From Prevotella sp. (GTDB lineage Bacteria > Bacteroidota > Bacteroidia > Bacteroidales > Bacteroidaceae): 64,000 nucleotides of DNA. Under the pieces are notes generated by a model. The model saw nothing but the letters and a program-made list of their open reading frames with translations. It was not told the origin of the DNA and did no database searches. The stretch lies in NCBI GenBank assembly GCA_017548275.1, contig JAFZAH010000023.1:124001-188000 (forward strand), written 5' to 3'. Below, piece after piece: positions 7,302 through 15,808 of the stretch (positions within the stretch are counted from its first letter, which is position 1; each line of letters starts with the position of its first letter). Position numbers and translations under genes: made by a program.

Positions 7302-8176
7302 CTGCTTCTGTATGCCAGTGGTGACATGCCTGACCGTTGCTTGAAATAATTGGTGAAGGCCGACTGGTCGTTGAATGACAGTTCGTCGGCTATTTCGCCG
7401 ATGGTCATGGAGGTGGTTTTCAAAAGCCGGCACGCCTCATTGTAGAGAAAATTCGACAAATACCCATAGACTGTGTTTCCGCTTACGGTGCGCACCGTTC
7501 GCGACAGGTAAGCGGTGGTGATGTTCAGTTTGTCGGCATAAAACTTTATCTGCCGCTCTTTGCGGAAGTTTTGTGCGGCGAGGTAAATGAAAATCTTGAA
7601 AATATTCTCCTTGTGTTTTAAGTCATGTGTGCCCACCGTGTCGCCATACAACTGTTCGGCCAGAAACAGTTGCATAATATGCACCTGATATTTCACCATC
7701 TCATCTTTATATATGCGTGGCTGTTGGATGGTTTTCCTGATTTGCTCAAAGTGATTGTATAGTTCTGATGCCTTCGACTCGTCGAGATGGAACAGGGGCA
7801 AAGTGGTGAAAATCTCAAATGGTATCGTACTGCGCAGGTTGTCATCCAAACGAAGCATCTCATCGAAATATGCCGCCTCAATAAGCAGAATTGCCGCTGC
7901 GGCACGCGAAGAACATCCTTGGCACATGAACGTCATGTGGGGAGGCATAATCATCAGATCGTGCATTTCCAGATGTATTTTCCTGCCGCCGATGTCAAAA
8001 TCCGCGTCACCATAAATCATCAGCACCAACGAATAGAAATTGGGTATCACGCTCTGCCCGAACGTCTGCGACATCAACTCTTGATGGAAATCGACACAAG
8101 CCACCGATGCTCCATATACATCGGGTATATGAAACTGGTCGGTAAAATCGGGCAGATTAAAAATCGTTGTAGGCAT
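7292..8176 (-). CDS. AraC-family transcriptional regulator
   Basis: This is a 294-residue cytoplasmic regulator. The N-terminal ~170 residues are a cupin-like ligand-binding region (GDADFDIGGRKIHLEMHDL near 55-73). The C-terminal ~100 residues carry the double helix-turn-helix: YADKLNITTAYLSRTVR in the first half and IGEIADELSFNDQSAFTNYF then SGMSPLAYR in the second. It is transcribed divergently from the dicarboxylate carrier gene, 218 nt away, so it probably controls the dcu-ansB-porin-aspA operon; the effector may be aspartate, fumarate or a related acid (inference). It has its own promoter at 8197-8228. Its C-terminus ends inside a heptamer array, which supplies the stop codon. Confidence 0.88.
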   Translation of the reverse strand: MPTTIFNLPDFTDQFHIPDVYGASVACVDFHQELMSQTFGQSVIPNFYSLVLMIYGDADFDIGGRKIHLEMHDLMIMPPHMTFMCQGCSSRAAAAILLIEAAYFDEMLRLDDNLRSTIPFEIFTTLPLFHLDESKASELYNHFEQIRKTIQQPRIYKDEMVKYQVHIMQLFLAEQLYGDTVGTHDLKHKENIFKIFIYLAAQNFRKERQIKFYADKLNITTAYLSRTVRTVSGNTVYGYLSNFLYNEACRLLKTTSMTIGEIADELSFNDQSAFTNYFKQRSGMSPLAYRSSER

Positions 8177-8196
8177 GAATGATTATTTAGGTTTTG

Positions 8197-8228
8197 CAAA
8201 AATAACAAAAATAAATGATTTGTGCAAA
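8197..8228 (-). promoter_or_regulatory. Promoter of the AraC regulator gene
   Basis: On the minus strand TTTG (8225-8228), a 20-nt spacer and TATTTTTG (8197-8204) match the Bacteroidota consensus. The predicted leader is very short (about 14 nt). Confidence 0.6.
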
Positions 8229-8323
8229 AAAAACAAGGTGCAATAAAACATGAAAAACGCATTTGGTTCGTTTTTTACAAATTTCCGTCGCTTTTTTATA
8301 AACGGCCGTGACCGGAATGCCAT

Positions 8324-8331
8324 TATCTTTG
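8324..8331 (+). promoter_or_regulatory. -7 box (TATCTTTG) of the dcu-ansB-porin-aspA operon
   Basis: TATCTTTG fits TAnnTTTG, but no TTTG lies 19-20 nt upstream. A missing -33 element is what one expects of an activator-dependent promoter, in keeping with the divergent AraC gene. Confidence 0.5.
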
Positions 8332-8394
8332 CAACCGGAAACCATAACTATTAAAAGCCTACAGTCGAATCTAATCAAACAATATATTAACCTT

Positions 8395-9741
8395 ATGGCA
8401 ACAGCACTTATCTTATTACAACTGGCCATCGTGCTGGCATTGATTTTCATCGGTGCGCGCGTGGGCGGTATCGGTCTGGGTATCTATGGCATGGTGGGTG
8501 TGTTCATCCTTGTGTTTATCTTCGGATTACAACCCGGCAAACTGCCCATCGACGTGATGCTCATCATCGTGAGTGTCATCACGGCGGCTGCGGCGCTACA
8601 GGCGGCGGGAGGTCTCGACTACATGGTCGGACTGGCTGCCAAGTTCCTCCGCAAACACCCCAACCACATCACGTTCTACGGACCGCTTACCACATGGCTC
8701 TTCTGCCTCGTGGCGGGCACCGCGCACACCTCTTACTCATTGCTGCCCATCATCTCGGAGATAGCCAAAAACAGCAAGGTGCGCCCCGAGCGTCCCATGA
8801 CCGTGGCCACCATCGCCGCATCGCTCGGCATCACGGGCAGTCCCGTTTCGGCAGCCACAGCGGCCATCATCAGTGCCGACCTGCTGGGCGGACAGGGCAT
8901 CGAGTTGAAAGACATCATGATTGTCTGCATACCCGCCTCGCTCATCGCCATCCTTGTGGCTTCGTTTGTGCAGAATTTTGTAGGGAAGGAACTGGAAGAC
9001 GACCCCGAATATCAGCGCAGGGTGAGAGAGGGCATCATCAATCCTGAAGCAGAAGCGCAGAAGATGCAGCAAATGGAGACGAATCCCAACCCGCGTGCCA
9101 AATACTCCGTGTTGGCGTTCCTCTTTGGCGTGTTCCTTGTGGTGCTCTTCGGCAGTGTGCCCTCATTGCGCCCGTCGTTCACCGTCGATGGCGAGACCAC
9201 ACAACTGGGCATGCCCCACTGTATAGAAATCATCATGATGTCTGTCGCCGCCCTCATCCTTTTGGTGGGCAAGGCCGACGTGAAGAAAGCCGTCACAGGA
9301 AATGTCTTCGGTGCCGGTATGAACGCCATGGTGAGCATCTTCGGTATCGCATGGATGGGCGACACCTTTTTCAACGGCAACTTGGAGTTCTTCCGTTCCA
9401 ACATCGCCGATCTGGTCACCCAGTACCCGTTCCTCTTCTCTGTGGCACTGTTCTTTATGAGCATCATGCTCTTCTCGCAGGCAGCCACCGTGCGCACGCT
9501 CTATCCGTTGGGCATCGGTCTGGGCATCTCGCCTCTGGCACTGGTTGCCATGTTCCCCGCCGTCAATGGCTATTTCTTCATCCCCAACTATCCCACCGAG
9601 GTGGCTGCCATCAACTTCGACACTACCGGCACGACACGTATCGGCAAATATGTGCTCAACCACTCCTTCCAGTTGTCGGGTTTCATCACCACCTTTGTCT
9701 CCATCGCCGTGGGCTATCTCATCATCACACTATTCTATTAA
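8395..9741 (+). CDS. dcuB: Anaerobic C4-dicarboxylate transporter, DcuA/DcuB family
   Basis: This 448-residue inner-membrane carrier has about ten or more hydrophobic helices across its whole length and the conserved Dcu segments GGLDYMVGLAAKFLRKHP (about 75-92), AGTAHTSYSLLP (about 110) and GITGSPVSAATAAI (about 145). Length matches the family (433-446 in E. coli). It would exchange fumarate or aspartate for succinate during fumarate respiration. I chose ATG 8395 over the 8308 frame because the first hydrophobic helix starts there and the promoter box lies at 8324-8331. It is the first gene of an operon with ansB 39 nt downstream. DcuA and DcuB cannot be told apart from this alone. Confidence 0.9.
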   Translation: MATALILLQLAIVLALIFIGARVGGIGLGIYGMVGVFILVFIFGLQPGKLPIDVMLIIVSVITAAAALQAAGGLDYMVGLAAKFLRKHPNHITFYGPLTTWLFCLVAGTAHTSYSLLPIISEIAKNSKVRPERPMTVATIAASLGITGSPVSAATAAIISADLLGGQGIELKDIMIVCIPASLIAILVASFVQNFVGKELEDDPEYQRRVREGIINPEAEAQKMQQMETNPNPRAKYSVLAFLFGVFLVVLFGSVPSLRPSFTVDGETTQLGMPHCIEIIMMSVAALILLVGKADVKKAVTGNVFGAGMNAMVSIFGIAWMGDTFFNGNLEFFRSNIADLVTQYPFLFSVALFFMSIMLFSQAATVRTLYPLGIGLGISPLALVAMFPAVNGYFFIPNYPTEVAAINFDTTGTTRIGKYVLNHSFQLSGFITTFVSIAVGYLIITLFY

Positions 9742-9780
9742 AAAACCATTTTCCAACCTTTAATACCAAAAACTGTTATT

Positions 9781-10830
9781 ATGAAAACAATGCGTAACAT
9801 TTTCGTGCTCTTAGCACTGTTGGTTTCTGTCAACATCGTTGCAAAACCTAAAATCCGTATCATCGCCACAGGCGGAACCATCGCCGGTGTGAGCGAGTCT
9901 GCTACTTCTTCCGCTTACAGCGCCGGACAAGTGGGTGTGCAAACACTTATCGACGCTGTGCCGCAAATGCTGTATCTGGCCGACATCAGCGGCGAACAAC
10001 TGGTGAACATCGGTTCACAGGACATGAACGACGAGGTGTGGCTGAAACTGGCCAAACGCATCAACCAACTGCTCAATGATGAGGGTTATGACGGTGTGGT
10101 CGTCACTCACGGCACCGACACCATGGAAGAGACCGCCTACTTCCTCAACCTGACCGTGAAAAGCGACAAACCCGTCGTGCTCGTGGGTTCCATGCGCCCC
10201 TCTACAGGCATCAGTGCCGACGGACCGGGCAATCTCTATGCCGGTGTGGCTGCCGCTGCCAGTCCCGCATCGAAAGGCCGTGGTGTGATGGTCTGCATGA
10301 ACAACCTGCTGCTCGACGCAAAGGATGTCATCAAGATGCACACCACCGACGTGGCTACTTTCCAGAGTGCCAACTACGGCAAAATCGGTTATGTCTATAA
10401 TGGCGAGGCTATCTACAACCGCACCATCGACAATGCACACACCGTGAACAGCGAGTTTGACGTGAAGAACCTCGACCGTCTGCCCCGCGTGGGTATCGTC
10501 TATGGCTATGCCAACTGTTCACCGCTGCCTATGCAGGCTTTTGTCGATGCCAACTTCGACGGTATCGTGCTGGCTGGTGTAGGTGACGGCAACTTCTACA
10601 AAGACGTGTTCGATGTGGCACTGAAAGCCCGCGAGAAAGGCATCAACATCGTGCGCTCATCGCGTTGTCCCACAGGTCCCACCTGTCTCAACGGCGAGGT
10701 TGACGACGATAAATATCAGTTTGTGGCCGCTCTCACGCTCAATCCGCAGAAAGCACGCGTACTGCTCATGCTCGCTCTGACCAAGACTCATGATTGGAAA
10801 CAGATTCAGGAGTATTTCAAGAAATACTAA
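9781..10830 (+). CDS. ansB: Type II (periplasmic) L-asparaginase
   Basis: This 349-residue protein has a signal peptide (MRNIFVLLALLVSVNIVA) followed by the asparaginase/glutaminase fold. Both catalytic triad signatures are visible: IIATGGTIAG (nucleophile Thr in GGT) and VVTHGTDTMEETAYF (Thr-Asp pair). It hydrolyses asparagine to aspartate and ammonia in the periplasm. In this operon the aspartate would be taken in or deaminated by aspartase (12194) to fumarate, feeding the carrier upstream. Length is the usual ~330-350. The overall organisation recalls the anaerobic asparagine pathway of enterobacteria, here with a porin added. Confidence 0.95.
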   Translation: MKTMRNIFVLLALLVSVNIVAKPKIRIIATGGTIAGVSESATSSAYSAGQVGVQTLIDAVPQMLYLADISGEQLVNIGSQDMNDEVWLKLAKRINQLLNDEGYDGVVVTHGTDTMEETAYFLNLTVKSDKPVVLVGSMRPSTGISADGPGNLYAGVAAAASPASKGRGVMVCMNNLLLDAKDVIKMHTTDVATFQSANYGKIGYVYNGEAIYNRTIDNAHTVNSEFDVKNLDRLPRVGIVYGYANCSPLPMQAFVDANFDGIVLAGVGDGNFYKDVFDVALKAREKGINIVRSSRCPTGPTCLNGEVDDDKYQFVAALTLNPQKARVLLMLALTKTHDWKQIQEYFKKY

Positions 10831-10877
10831 TGAGAAGTGAGTGAACAACAAACAATCTTTATTACAAATCAATACTT

Positions 10878-12110
10878 ATGAAACGCATTCTATTATTCGG
10901 ACTGTTGCTGGGCGCCGCTGTCACAGCCAACGCACAGGGCAACAACACCCGCATGGGCGGCAACGACGGTGACTACCAGAGCATCGTGGAGCGCATCACC
11001 AAATTGGAGAAGAAGAATGACATGTTTAATGTCTATTTCAACTATGCTGCCAGCGCACGGGCTACTGAAAACGACGGCACTTGGGAGACAGGCATCGCCA
11101 ACAAACAGTTGCGCTTGGAAATCAAAGGTAACCTCACCGACAAACTGTTCTATCGTTTGCGTCACCGCATGAACAAGAGCAATGCCGCCAAAGGCCAGGA
11201 CAATTTCGCCAAAGCCACTGACATCATGATGGTGGGATACAATTTCAGCGACAAACTCTCGGTCATGGGAGGTAAGATGTGCCAGATATGGGGCGGATTC
11301 GAATTCGACGAGAACCCCATGTATATCTACGAGTATTCCGACATGGTCGAGAATATGGACAACTTCATGGCCGGTGTAACCGTCTCATACAAACCCGTGC
11401 CCACACAGGAAATTGCAGTCGAGGTGTCCGATGCCAACAACGGCAGATTCTTCGAGGATCATGGCGATGATGCCATGGCGGTAAACAACGGCAGCGTGAG
11501 ACCTCTCCAACAGTCGCACAACCCGCTGACCTATATCGTCAACTGGAACGGCTCGTTCTTCAACGACATCTTCCAGACACGCTGGTCATGGGGATTGCAG
11601 ACACAGGCTCGCGGCAAATACTCGCGCATGTTGGTGCTCGGACAAAGGCTCAACCTGCCTACCTTCCAATGGTATGTCGATTATATGGGCGCATTCGACG
11701 GCATGGACCGTCTGGGCATCGCCTCCGGTGAGGCTATGGATGCCTATTTCGAGTCAGCAAGAGCCACCGACTACACCATGCCTGTCGCTCCCGACAACGG
11801 CTATTTCAGCGATGTGCATTACAACTCGTTCATCACCAAGGCCAACTGGCAGTTTGCTCCGAAATGGAACTTGATGCTTAAAGGCACCTACGAGACAGCA
11901 AGCGTCAGCAAAATCGAGATGCTCAAAGACTATCGCAAGTCGCTGGGTTACATCGGTTCTATTGAGTATTATCCCGACAAGACCCAAGACCTGCGCCTCT
12001 TCCTAGCTTATGTGGGCAAACACATCGACTACAGCGACAAGTGCGGGTTGAAAGACTACAACACCAACCGCATCGAACTTGGTTTTATGTACCGCATCAA
12101 GTGCTACTAA
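10878..12110 (+). CDS. Outer-membrane porin, phosphate-selective porin O/P-like
   Basis: This 410-residue protein has a signal peptide ending in TANAQG, a short coiled-coil-like segment (SIVERITKLEKKNDMFNVY) and then alternating amphipathic beta strands to a C-terminal aromatic strand (RIELGFMYRIKCY). This layout is that of OprO/OprP-like porins common in Bacteroidota. Placed between asparaginase and aspartase genes, it probably lets asparagine, aspartate or dicarboxylates cross the outer membrane (inference). The terminal strand ends in Cys-Tyr instead of the usual terminal Phe. Spacing is 47 nt from ansB and 83 nt to aspA, and the latter gap contains a few ATTCAAC units. Confidence 0.75.
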   Translation: MKRILLFGLLLGAAVTANAQGNNTRMGGNDGDYQSIVERITKLEKKNDMFNVYFNYAASARATENDGTWETGIANKQLRLEIKGNLTDKLFYRLRHRMNKSNAAKGQDNFAKATDIMMVGYNFSDKLSVMGGKMCQIWGGFEFDENPMYIYEYSDMVENMDNFMAGVTVSYKPVPTQEIAVEVSDANNGRFFEDHGDDAMAVNNGSVRPLQQSHNPLTYIVNWNGSFFNDIFQTRWSWGLQTQARGKYSRMLVLGQRLNLPTFQWYVDYMGAFDGMDRLGIASGEAMDAYFESARATDYTMPVAPDNGYFSDVHYNSFITKANWQFAPKWNLMLKGTYETASVSKIEMLKDYRKSLGYIGSIEYYPDKTQDLRLFLAYVGKHIDYSDKCGLKDYNTNRIELGFMYRIKCY

Positions 12111-12151
12111 TACTCAATTCACAATCAAAATCTTCAATGCGCGCAGCGCAA

Positions 12152-12170
12152 CCATTCAACATTCAACATT
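12152..12170. repeat. Short ATTCAAC heptamer run
   Basis: Two to three units (ATTCAACATTCAACATT) lie between the porin gene and aspA, of the same family as the array at 7230. Confidence 0.7.
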
Positions 12171-12193
12171 TGTAAATAAACATTCATAATACT

Positions 12194-13609
12194 ATGTCAG
12201 ATCAAAAATTTAGAGTAGAGAGCGACCTGTTAGGTGAACTCAAGGTACCGGCCGACGCATTATATGGCGTACAGACACAACGTGGTATCAACAACTATCA
12301 TATCTCACGCAAAAAGATGCGCGACTATCCCGACTATGTCATCGCCATCGCATACGTGAAATTGGCTGCCGTGCAGACCAATCACACACTGGGTGTCATC
12401 AATGACGAGGTGGCTGGCGCCATCAGTCAGGCATGCCGGGAAATTATCGACGGCAAATGGCACGAGAACTTCCCCATCGACATGATGCAGGGCGGTGCCG
12501 GCACATCGGTCAATATGAACGCCAACGAGGTGATTGCCAACCGCGCACTTGAAATCATGGGTCATGAGAAGGGCGACTACCAGTATTGCCTGCCCAATGA
12601 CCATTGCAACTGCGGACAGTCAACCAACGATGTCTATCCCACGACCATCCGTCTGGCGCTCATCCGCATGAACAAGAGTCTGGTGGCTTCACTCACCGGT
12701 CTCATCAGCGCTCTGCGCTACAAAGCAGAGGAGTTCCGCGACATCATCAAGATGGGCCGCACACAGTTGCAGGATGCTGTGCCTATGACCAGCGGACAGG
12801 AGTTCAACGCATACGCTAACAACCTGGAAGAGGAAATCCTCAACCTGGAGCGCAATGTGAAACTGCTGCACGAGATTAACATGGGTGGCACAGCCATCGG
12901 TACAGGTTTGAATGCCGTGCCGGGATTCGCAAAATTATGCGCCGCCAACCTGAGCAAACTTACTGGCGAGGCTTTCGTGTCTGCCGCCGACCTGGTCGAG
13001 GCTACTCCCGACACTGGTGCTTACGTGAGTTACTCCAGCGCACTAAAACGACTGGCTGTGAAAGTGTCTAAGATGTGTAACGACCTCCGTCTGATGGCTT
13101 CCGGACCGCGCTGCGGACTCAATGAGATTAACCTGCCGCCGAAGGCTCCCGGCTCATCCATCATGCCGGGTAAGGTCAATCCCGTCATCCCCGAGGTGGT
13201 CAACCAAGTGTGCTTCAAGGTCATCGGCAATGACACCACCGTGACCTTCGCAGCCGAGGCCGGACAGTTGCAACTCAACGTCATGGAGCCAGTTATCACC
13301 GAAGCGCTCATCGAGAGCCTCTTGTGGATGAAGAATGCTATCGACACCCTCACCGAGGAGTGTGTGCTCGGCATCACCGTCAACAAAGAGCGCTGCTTCG
13401 AGATGGTGAAGAACTCCATCGGCATCGTCACAGCCCTCAACCCCTACATCGGTTACAAGACCTGTACCAAGGTGGCAAAAGAGGCGTTAGACACCAACCG
13501 CTCGGTGTACGATATCGTGCTCGAGAAGAAACTGATGTCACAAGAAGAACTCGATGCCGCCCTTGACCCGAAGAACATGCTCAACCCGCATTCCTTCAAG
13601 GTGAAGTAA
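12194..13609 (+). CDS. aspA: Aspartate ammonia-lyase (aspartase)
   Basis: This is a 471-residue cytoplasmic enzyme of the fumarase/aspartase superfamily. It contains the family signature GSSIMPGKVNP (about 315-325), with the catalytic Ser in the flexible loop, plus TSTN-like and GRTQLQDAVPMT segments. It converts L-aspartate to fumarate and ammonia. The GRTQLQDAVP form and the length (E. coli AspA 478) favour aspartase over fumarase, as does the asparaginase upstream. Last gene of the operon, followed 21 nt later by a strong terminator. Confidence 0.95.
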   Translation: MSDQKFRVESDLLGELKVPADALYGVQTQRGINNYHISRKKMRDYPDYVIAIAYVKLAAVQTNHTLGVINDEVAGAISQACREIIDGKWHENFPIDMMQGGAGTSVNMNANEVIANRALEIMGHEKGDYQYCLPNDHCNCGQSTNDVYPTTIRLALIRMNKSLVASLTGLISALRYKAEEFRDIIKMGRTQLQDAVPMTSGQEFNAYANNLEEEILNLERNVKLLHEINMGGTAIGTGLNAVPGFAKLCAANLSKLTGEAFVSAADLVEATPDTGAYVSYSSALKRLAVKVSKMCNDLRLMASGPRCGLNEINLPPKAPGSSIMPGKVNPVIPEVVNQVCFKVIGNDTTVTFAAEAGQLQLNVMEPVITEALIESLLWMKNAIDTLTEECVLGITVNKERCFEMVKNSIGIVTALNPYIGYKTCTKVAKEALDTNRSVYDIVLEKKLMSQEELDAALDPKNMLNPHSFKVK

Positions 13610-13630
13610 GCAATAGACAAATACGGTAAC

Positions 13631-13665
13631 AAGAGGGTATGCCCAAAAAACAGGCATACCCTCTT
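13631..13665 (+). terminator. Strong intrinsic terminator after aspA
   Basis: A perfect 13-bp stem (13631-13643 with 13653-13665) with a 9-nt A-rich loop is followed by GTTTG. It closes the dcu-ansB-porin-aspA operon. Confidence 0.85.
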
Positions 13666-13771
13666 GTTTGTGTTCGGTATTATTGGTGTCCGCTAAAATA
13701 GTGCAGGATTTATCAGAGTGCGGAGAAACATTGGCTTAGTCGTGCATTTCTACGGATGTGGGCTTATCTTC

Positions 13772-13958
13772 GCCCCGGAGGGGCAACGAGCACACAGCCC
13801 AAGGCAACGCCTTGGGTAAATCGTTGTAAGAAAAACTTCGCCCTGTAAGGGCAAAAGCGGTTGACAGTCAATGCTTTTGCCCTTATAGGGCGAAGGCTAC
13901 ACACACGTTTATCCCCAGGGCAGCGCCCTGGGCTATGTGCAGATTGGCCCTGCAGGCC
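13772..13958. repeat. Composite GC-rich palindrome block (REP-like)
   Basis: The block fills most of the 372-nt gap between aspA and the M28 gene. It contains GCCCC-N3-GGGGC (13772-13784), CCCAAGGC-N3-GCCTTGGG (13798-13816), a 22-bp inverted repeat with one mismatch and a 14-nt loop (13837-13858 with 13873-13894), CCCAGGGC-N3-GCCCTGGG (13914-13932) and GGCCCTGCAGGCC (13946-13958). No gene is credible here. Confidence 0.85.
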
Positions 13959-13981
13959 GCTTTTTAGCGAATACCAATATT

Positions 13982-15244
13982 TCAATACCTTTCAATGAAA
14001 TCGGTCACTAAACGGAATACGGGTTCGTAACTGTCGAAGACGGCATGCTTCCAATTGTCATAGATGGTGTGGTAATACTGGAAAGCATCGCCCTCTTGAT
14101 TCTCGAGGAAGATGCAGGGCACATGACGCGCTGCAAAAGGATAGTGGTCGCTGTTAGCAGCCAGTTCTCCCTTATCCAGCGCTTTGAAGTAATGCTTCTC
14201 GCCGTTAATCTGCTCAAAGAGGTTGTAGCCCCGCATTCCCTCTTCGCTCACCTCGCAATACTGCACGGGGTTATTGTCACCAATCATGTCGATGTTGAAC
14301 AGATAGCGTATCTGCTCCAGCGGGACGATGGGGTTTTGGACAAAGTACTCAGAGCCTCTGAGATTTGCATCCTCGCCCGAGAAGGAAAGGAAATACATGT
14401 CGTAAGGAGGACGGTGCTTGGCATAGTATGCCGCCAATGTGACAATCGCTGCCGTGCCTGATGCGTTATCGTTAGCGCCGGCATAAAATATCTTCTTGCC
14501 CAAGTTGCCTATGTGGTCATAATGCGCCGTAAAGACATAGCAACTGTCGTGCCTCACTCCCTCTACCTTGGCGATGACGTTAAACAAACCGTAGTCCTTC
14601 AGGAATTGGTTGTCAACATTGACGCGTACAGATTTCACTCCCTCAATGGCTTCCGGTGTCACCCAGATGATTGGTTTGTCCACCACCTTCTCGCCATAAG
14701 CCTTATAGAATTTGATTGGTGAGGGCCATGTCTGGAGCAGGCCGGCATTGGTGCAACCGCCAGCCTTCTGAAGACGGGAGAAAGCCTCGCGATGATTGTA
14801 GGCGAACCAGAAGTCACAACATACCAAGGCATTGGCATATTCGGGCTTTTGCAAGTCGGCAAACATGCGGTCGGCATCAAAATTCAGCGTGTCCACATGA
14901 TACACAGGGAACTCCCCGTGAACTCCGGGAGAATACTCTCGCATGGAGAAATCCACACCTGCCCGCAGTTTCTTGCCGTCGGCCCACATTTCCATCTTTC
15001 CGCAAAAGGTGTTGATGTCTATGGTGAAAGGCTGTACGATTACCTCGTCAACACCAGCCTTTTTATACTCCTTCTGCAGGTATTTCCCGGCCTTGTTGGC
15101 ACCGTCTTTCGCATAGCCCCTGCCTTGGTACTTGGCGGAACTAATCGCCTTGACTATCCGCTTGTAATGCGTTAAATCCTGGGCCTGCACCTGCATGGCC
15201 GACAGTATCAAAATGAGAAACAGAATACAATTGCTCTTTTTCAT
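13982..15244 (-). CDS. Exported M28-family zinc metallopeptidase
   Basis: This 420-residue protein has a signal peptide (MKKSNCILFLILILSAMQVQA). The peptidase core holds the di-zinc site expected of M28: FTAHYDHIG (His), GANDNASGTA (bridging Asp), SFSGEDANLRGS (catalytic Glu region), IDMIGDN (Asp) and a late HYPF (His). It should be a periplasmic or surface aminopeptidase releasing N-terminal residues from peptides. It lacks a PA insert, and the ~200-residue N-terminal part is of mixed fold. The upstream gene ends 65 nt away in the same direction. Confidence 0.85.
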   Translation of the reverse strand: MKKSNCILFLILILSAMQVQAQDLTHYKRIVKAISSAKYQGRGYAKDGANKAGKYLQKEYKKAGVDEVIVQPFTIDINTFCGKMEMWADGKKLRAGVDFSMREYSPGVHGEFPVYHVDTLNFDADRMFADLQKPEYANALVCCDFWFAYNHREAFSRLQKAGGCTNAGLLQTWPSPIKFYKAYGEKVVDKPIIWVTPEAIEGVKSVRVNVDNQFLKDYGLFNVIAKVEGVRHDSCYVFTAHYDHIGNLGKKIFYAGANDNASGTAAIVTLAAYYAKHRPPYDMYFLSFSGEDANLRGSEYFVQNPIVPLEQIRYLFNIDMIGDNNPVQYCEVSEEGMRGYNLFEQINGEKHYFKALDKGELAANSDHYPFAARHVPCIFLENQEGDAFQYYHTIYDNWKHAVFDSYEPVFRLVTDFIERY

Positions 15245-15309
15245 CTTTTTTATTGATTTATCCCCTCATAACTCCTTACCTTAACTACCGCTCATAACTC
15301 CCTAACAAT

Positions 15310-15525
15310 CTAAGAGAGTCCGCTAATCACCAGGAAACCTCCCAGTACGACGAAAACAAATCCTAATGCCCGCGTAACAACAACATAACTTTTAGATGGT
15401 TGCTCTCCTCCTTTCGTTTTCCACTTTTCTGTGATTTTCCATATTTTGTTTGGCATTAGCAACAAACAAAAACCTATTAAACACAGAACAATCCCCGCAA
15501 TGAATTCTTGTCTTATCATTTCCAT
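15310..15525 (-). CDS. Small two-helix membrane protein, DUF6199-like
   Basis: This 71-residue protein has two hydrophobic segments (about 8-24 and 51-69) joined by a charged loop. The pattern, a helix, then MPNKIWKITEKWKTKGGEQP, then a helix after SYVVVTRALG, resembles DUF6199 membrane proteins (resemblance from memory, not searched). Function is unknown. A full promoter match lies upstream at 15589-15620, and the M28 gene follows 65 nt downstream, so the two may be co-transcribed. Confidence 0.65.
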   Translation of the reverse strand: MEMIRQEFIAGIVLCLIGFCLLLMPNKIWKITEKWKTKGGEQPSKSYVVVTRALGFVFVVLGGFLVISGLS

Positions 15526-15588
15526 GACTGATGTATTTTTTTAATTTTACAGAAACCTCTTATATTATATAGGCGTTGATTTCTGCGG

Positions 15589-15620
15589 CAAAAATACAGC
15601 AAAAGTGTCATATCTGCAAA
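15589..15620 (-). promoter_or_regulatory. Promoter of the 15310-15525 gene
   Basis: On the minus strand TTTG (15617-15620), a 20-nt spacer and TATTTTTG (15589-15596) match the consensus. The rest of the gap 15526-15808 holds only TTCTGTG-like low-complexity sequence and an ACTCAACC run next to dgt. Confidence 0.6.
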
Positions 15621-15808
15621 TATCTGGGATATTCTGTGCAATTCTGTGATGAATGGTCGGGTATTCCGCAAATAGTCAACCGATATCCGCATTCGTCACG
15701 AAACCGTTTCGCATTTTTTGGATAATAAACATATGTAGATTGTGACAGGTATTTTCACTAACCAAAGAAGCAATTAGAACACTCAACCCTAAACACTCAA
15801 CCTTCAAC

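Noticed and set aside
9163-9663. 166-codon minus-strand frame in the dcu gene
   Set aside because: Antisense to a clear transporter; Glu/His/Gly-rich shadow product.
13764-13985. 73-codon minus-strand frame
   Set aside because: It is wholly made of the palindrome block; the product (rich in Arg, Pro, Gly, Cys) is a typical spurious translation of such repeats.
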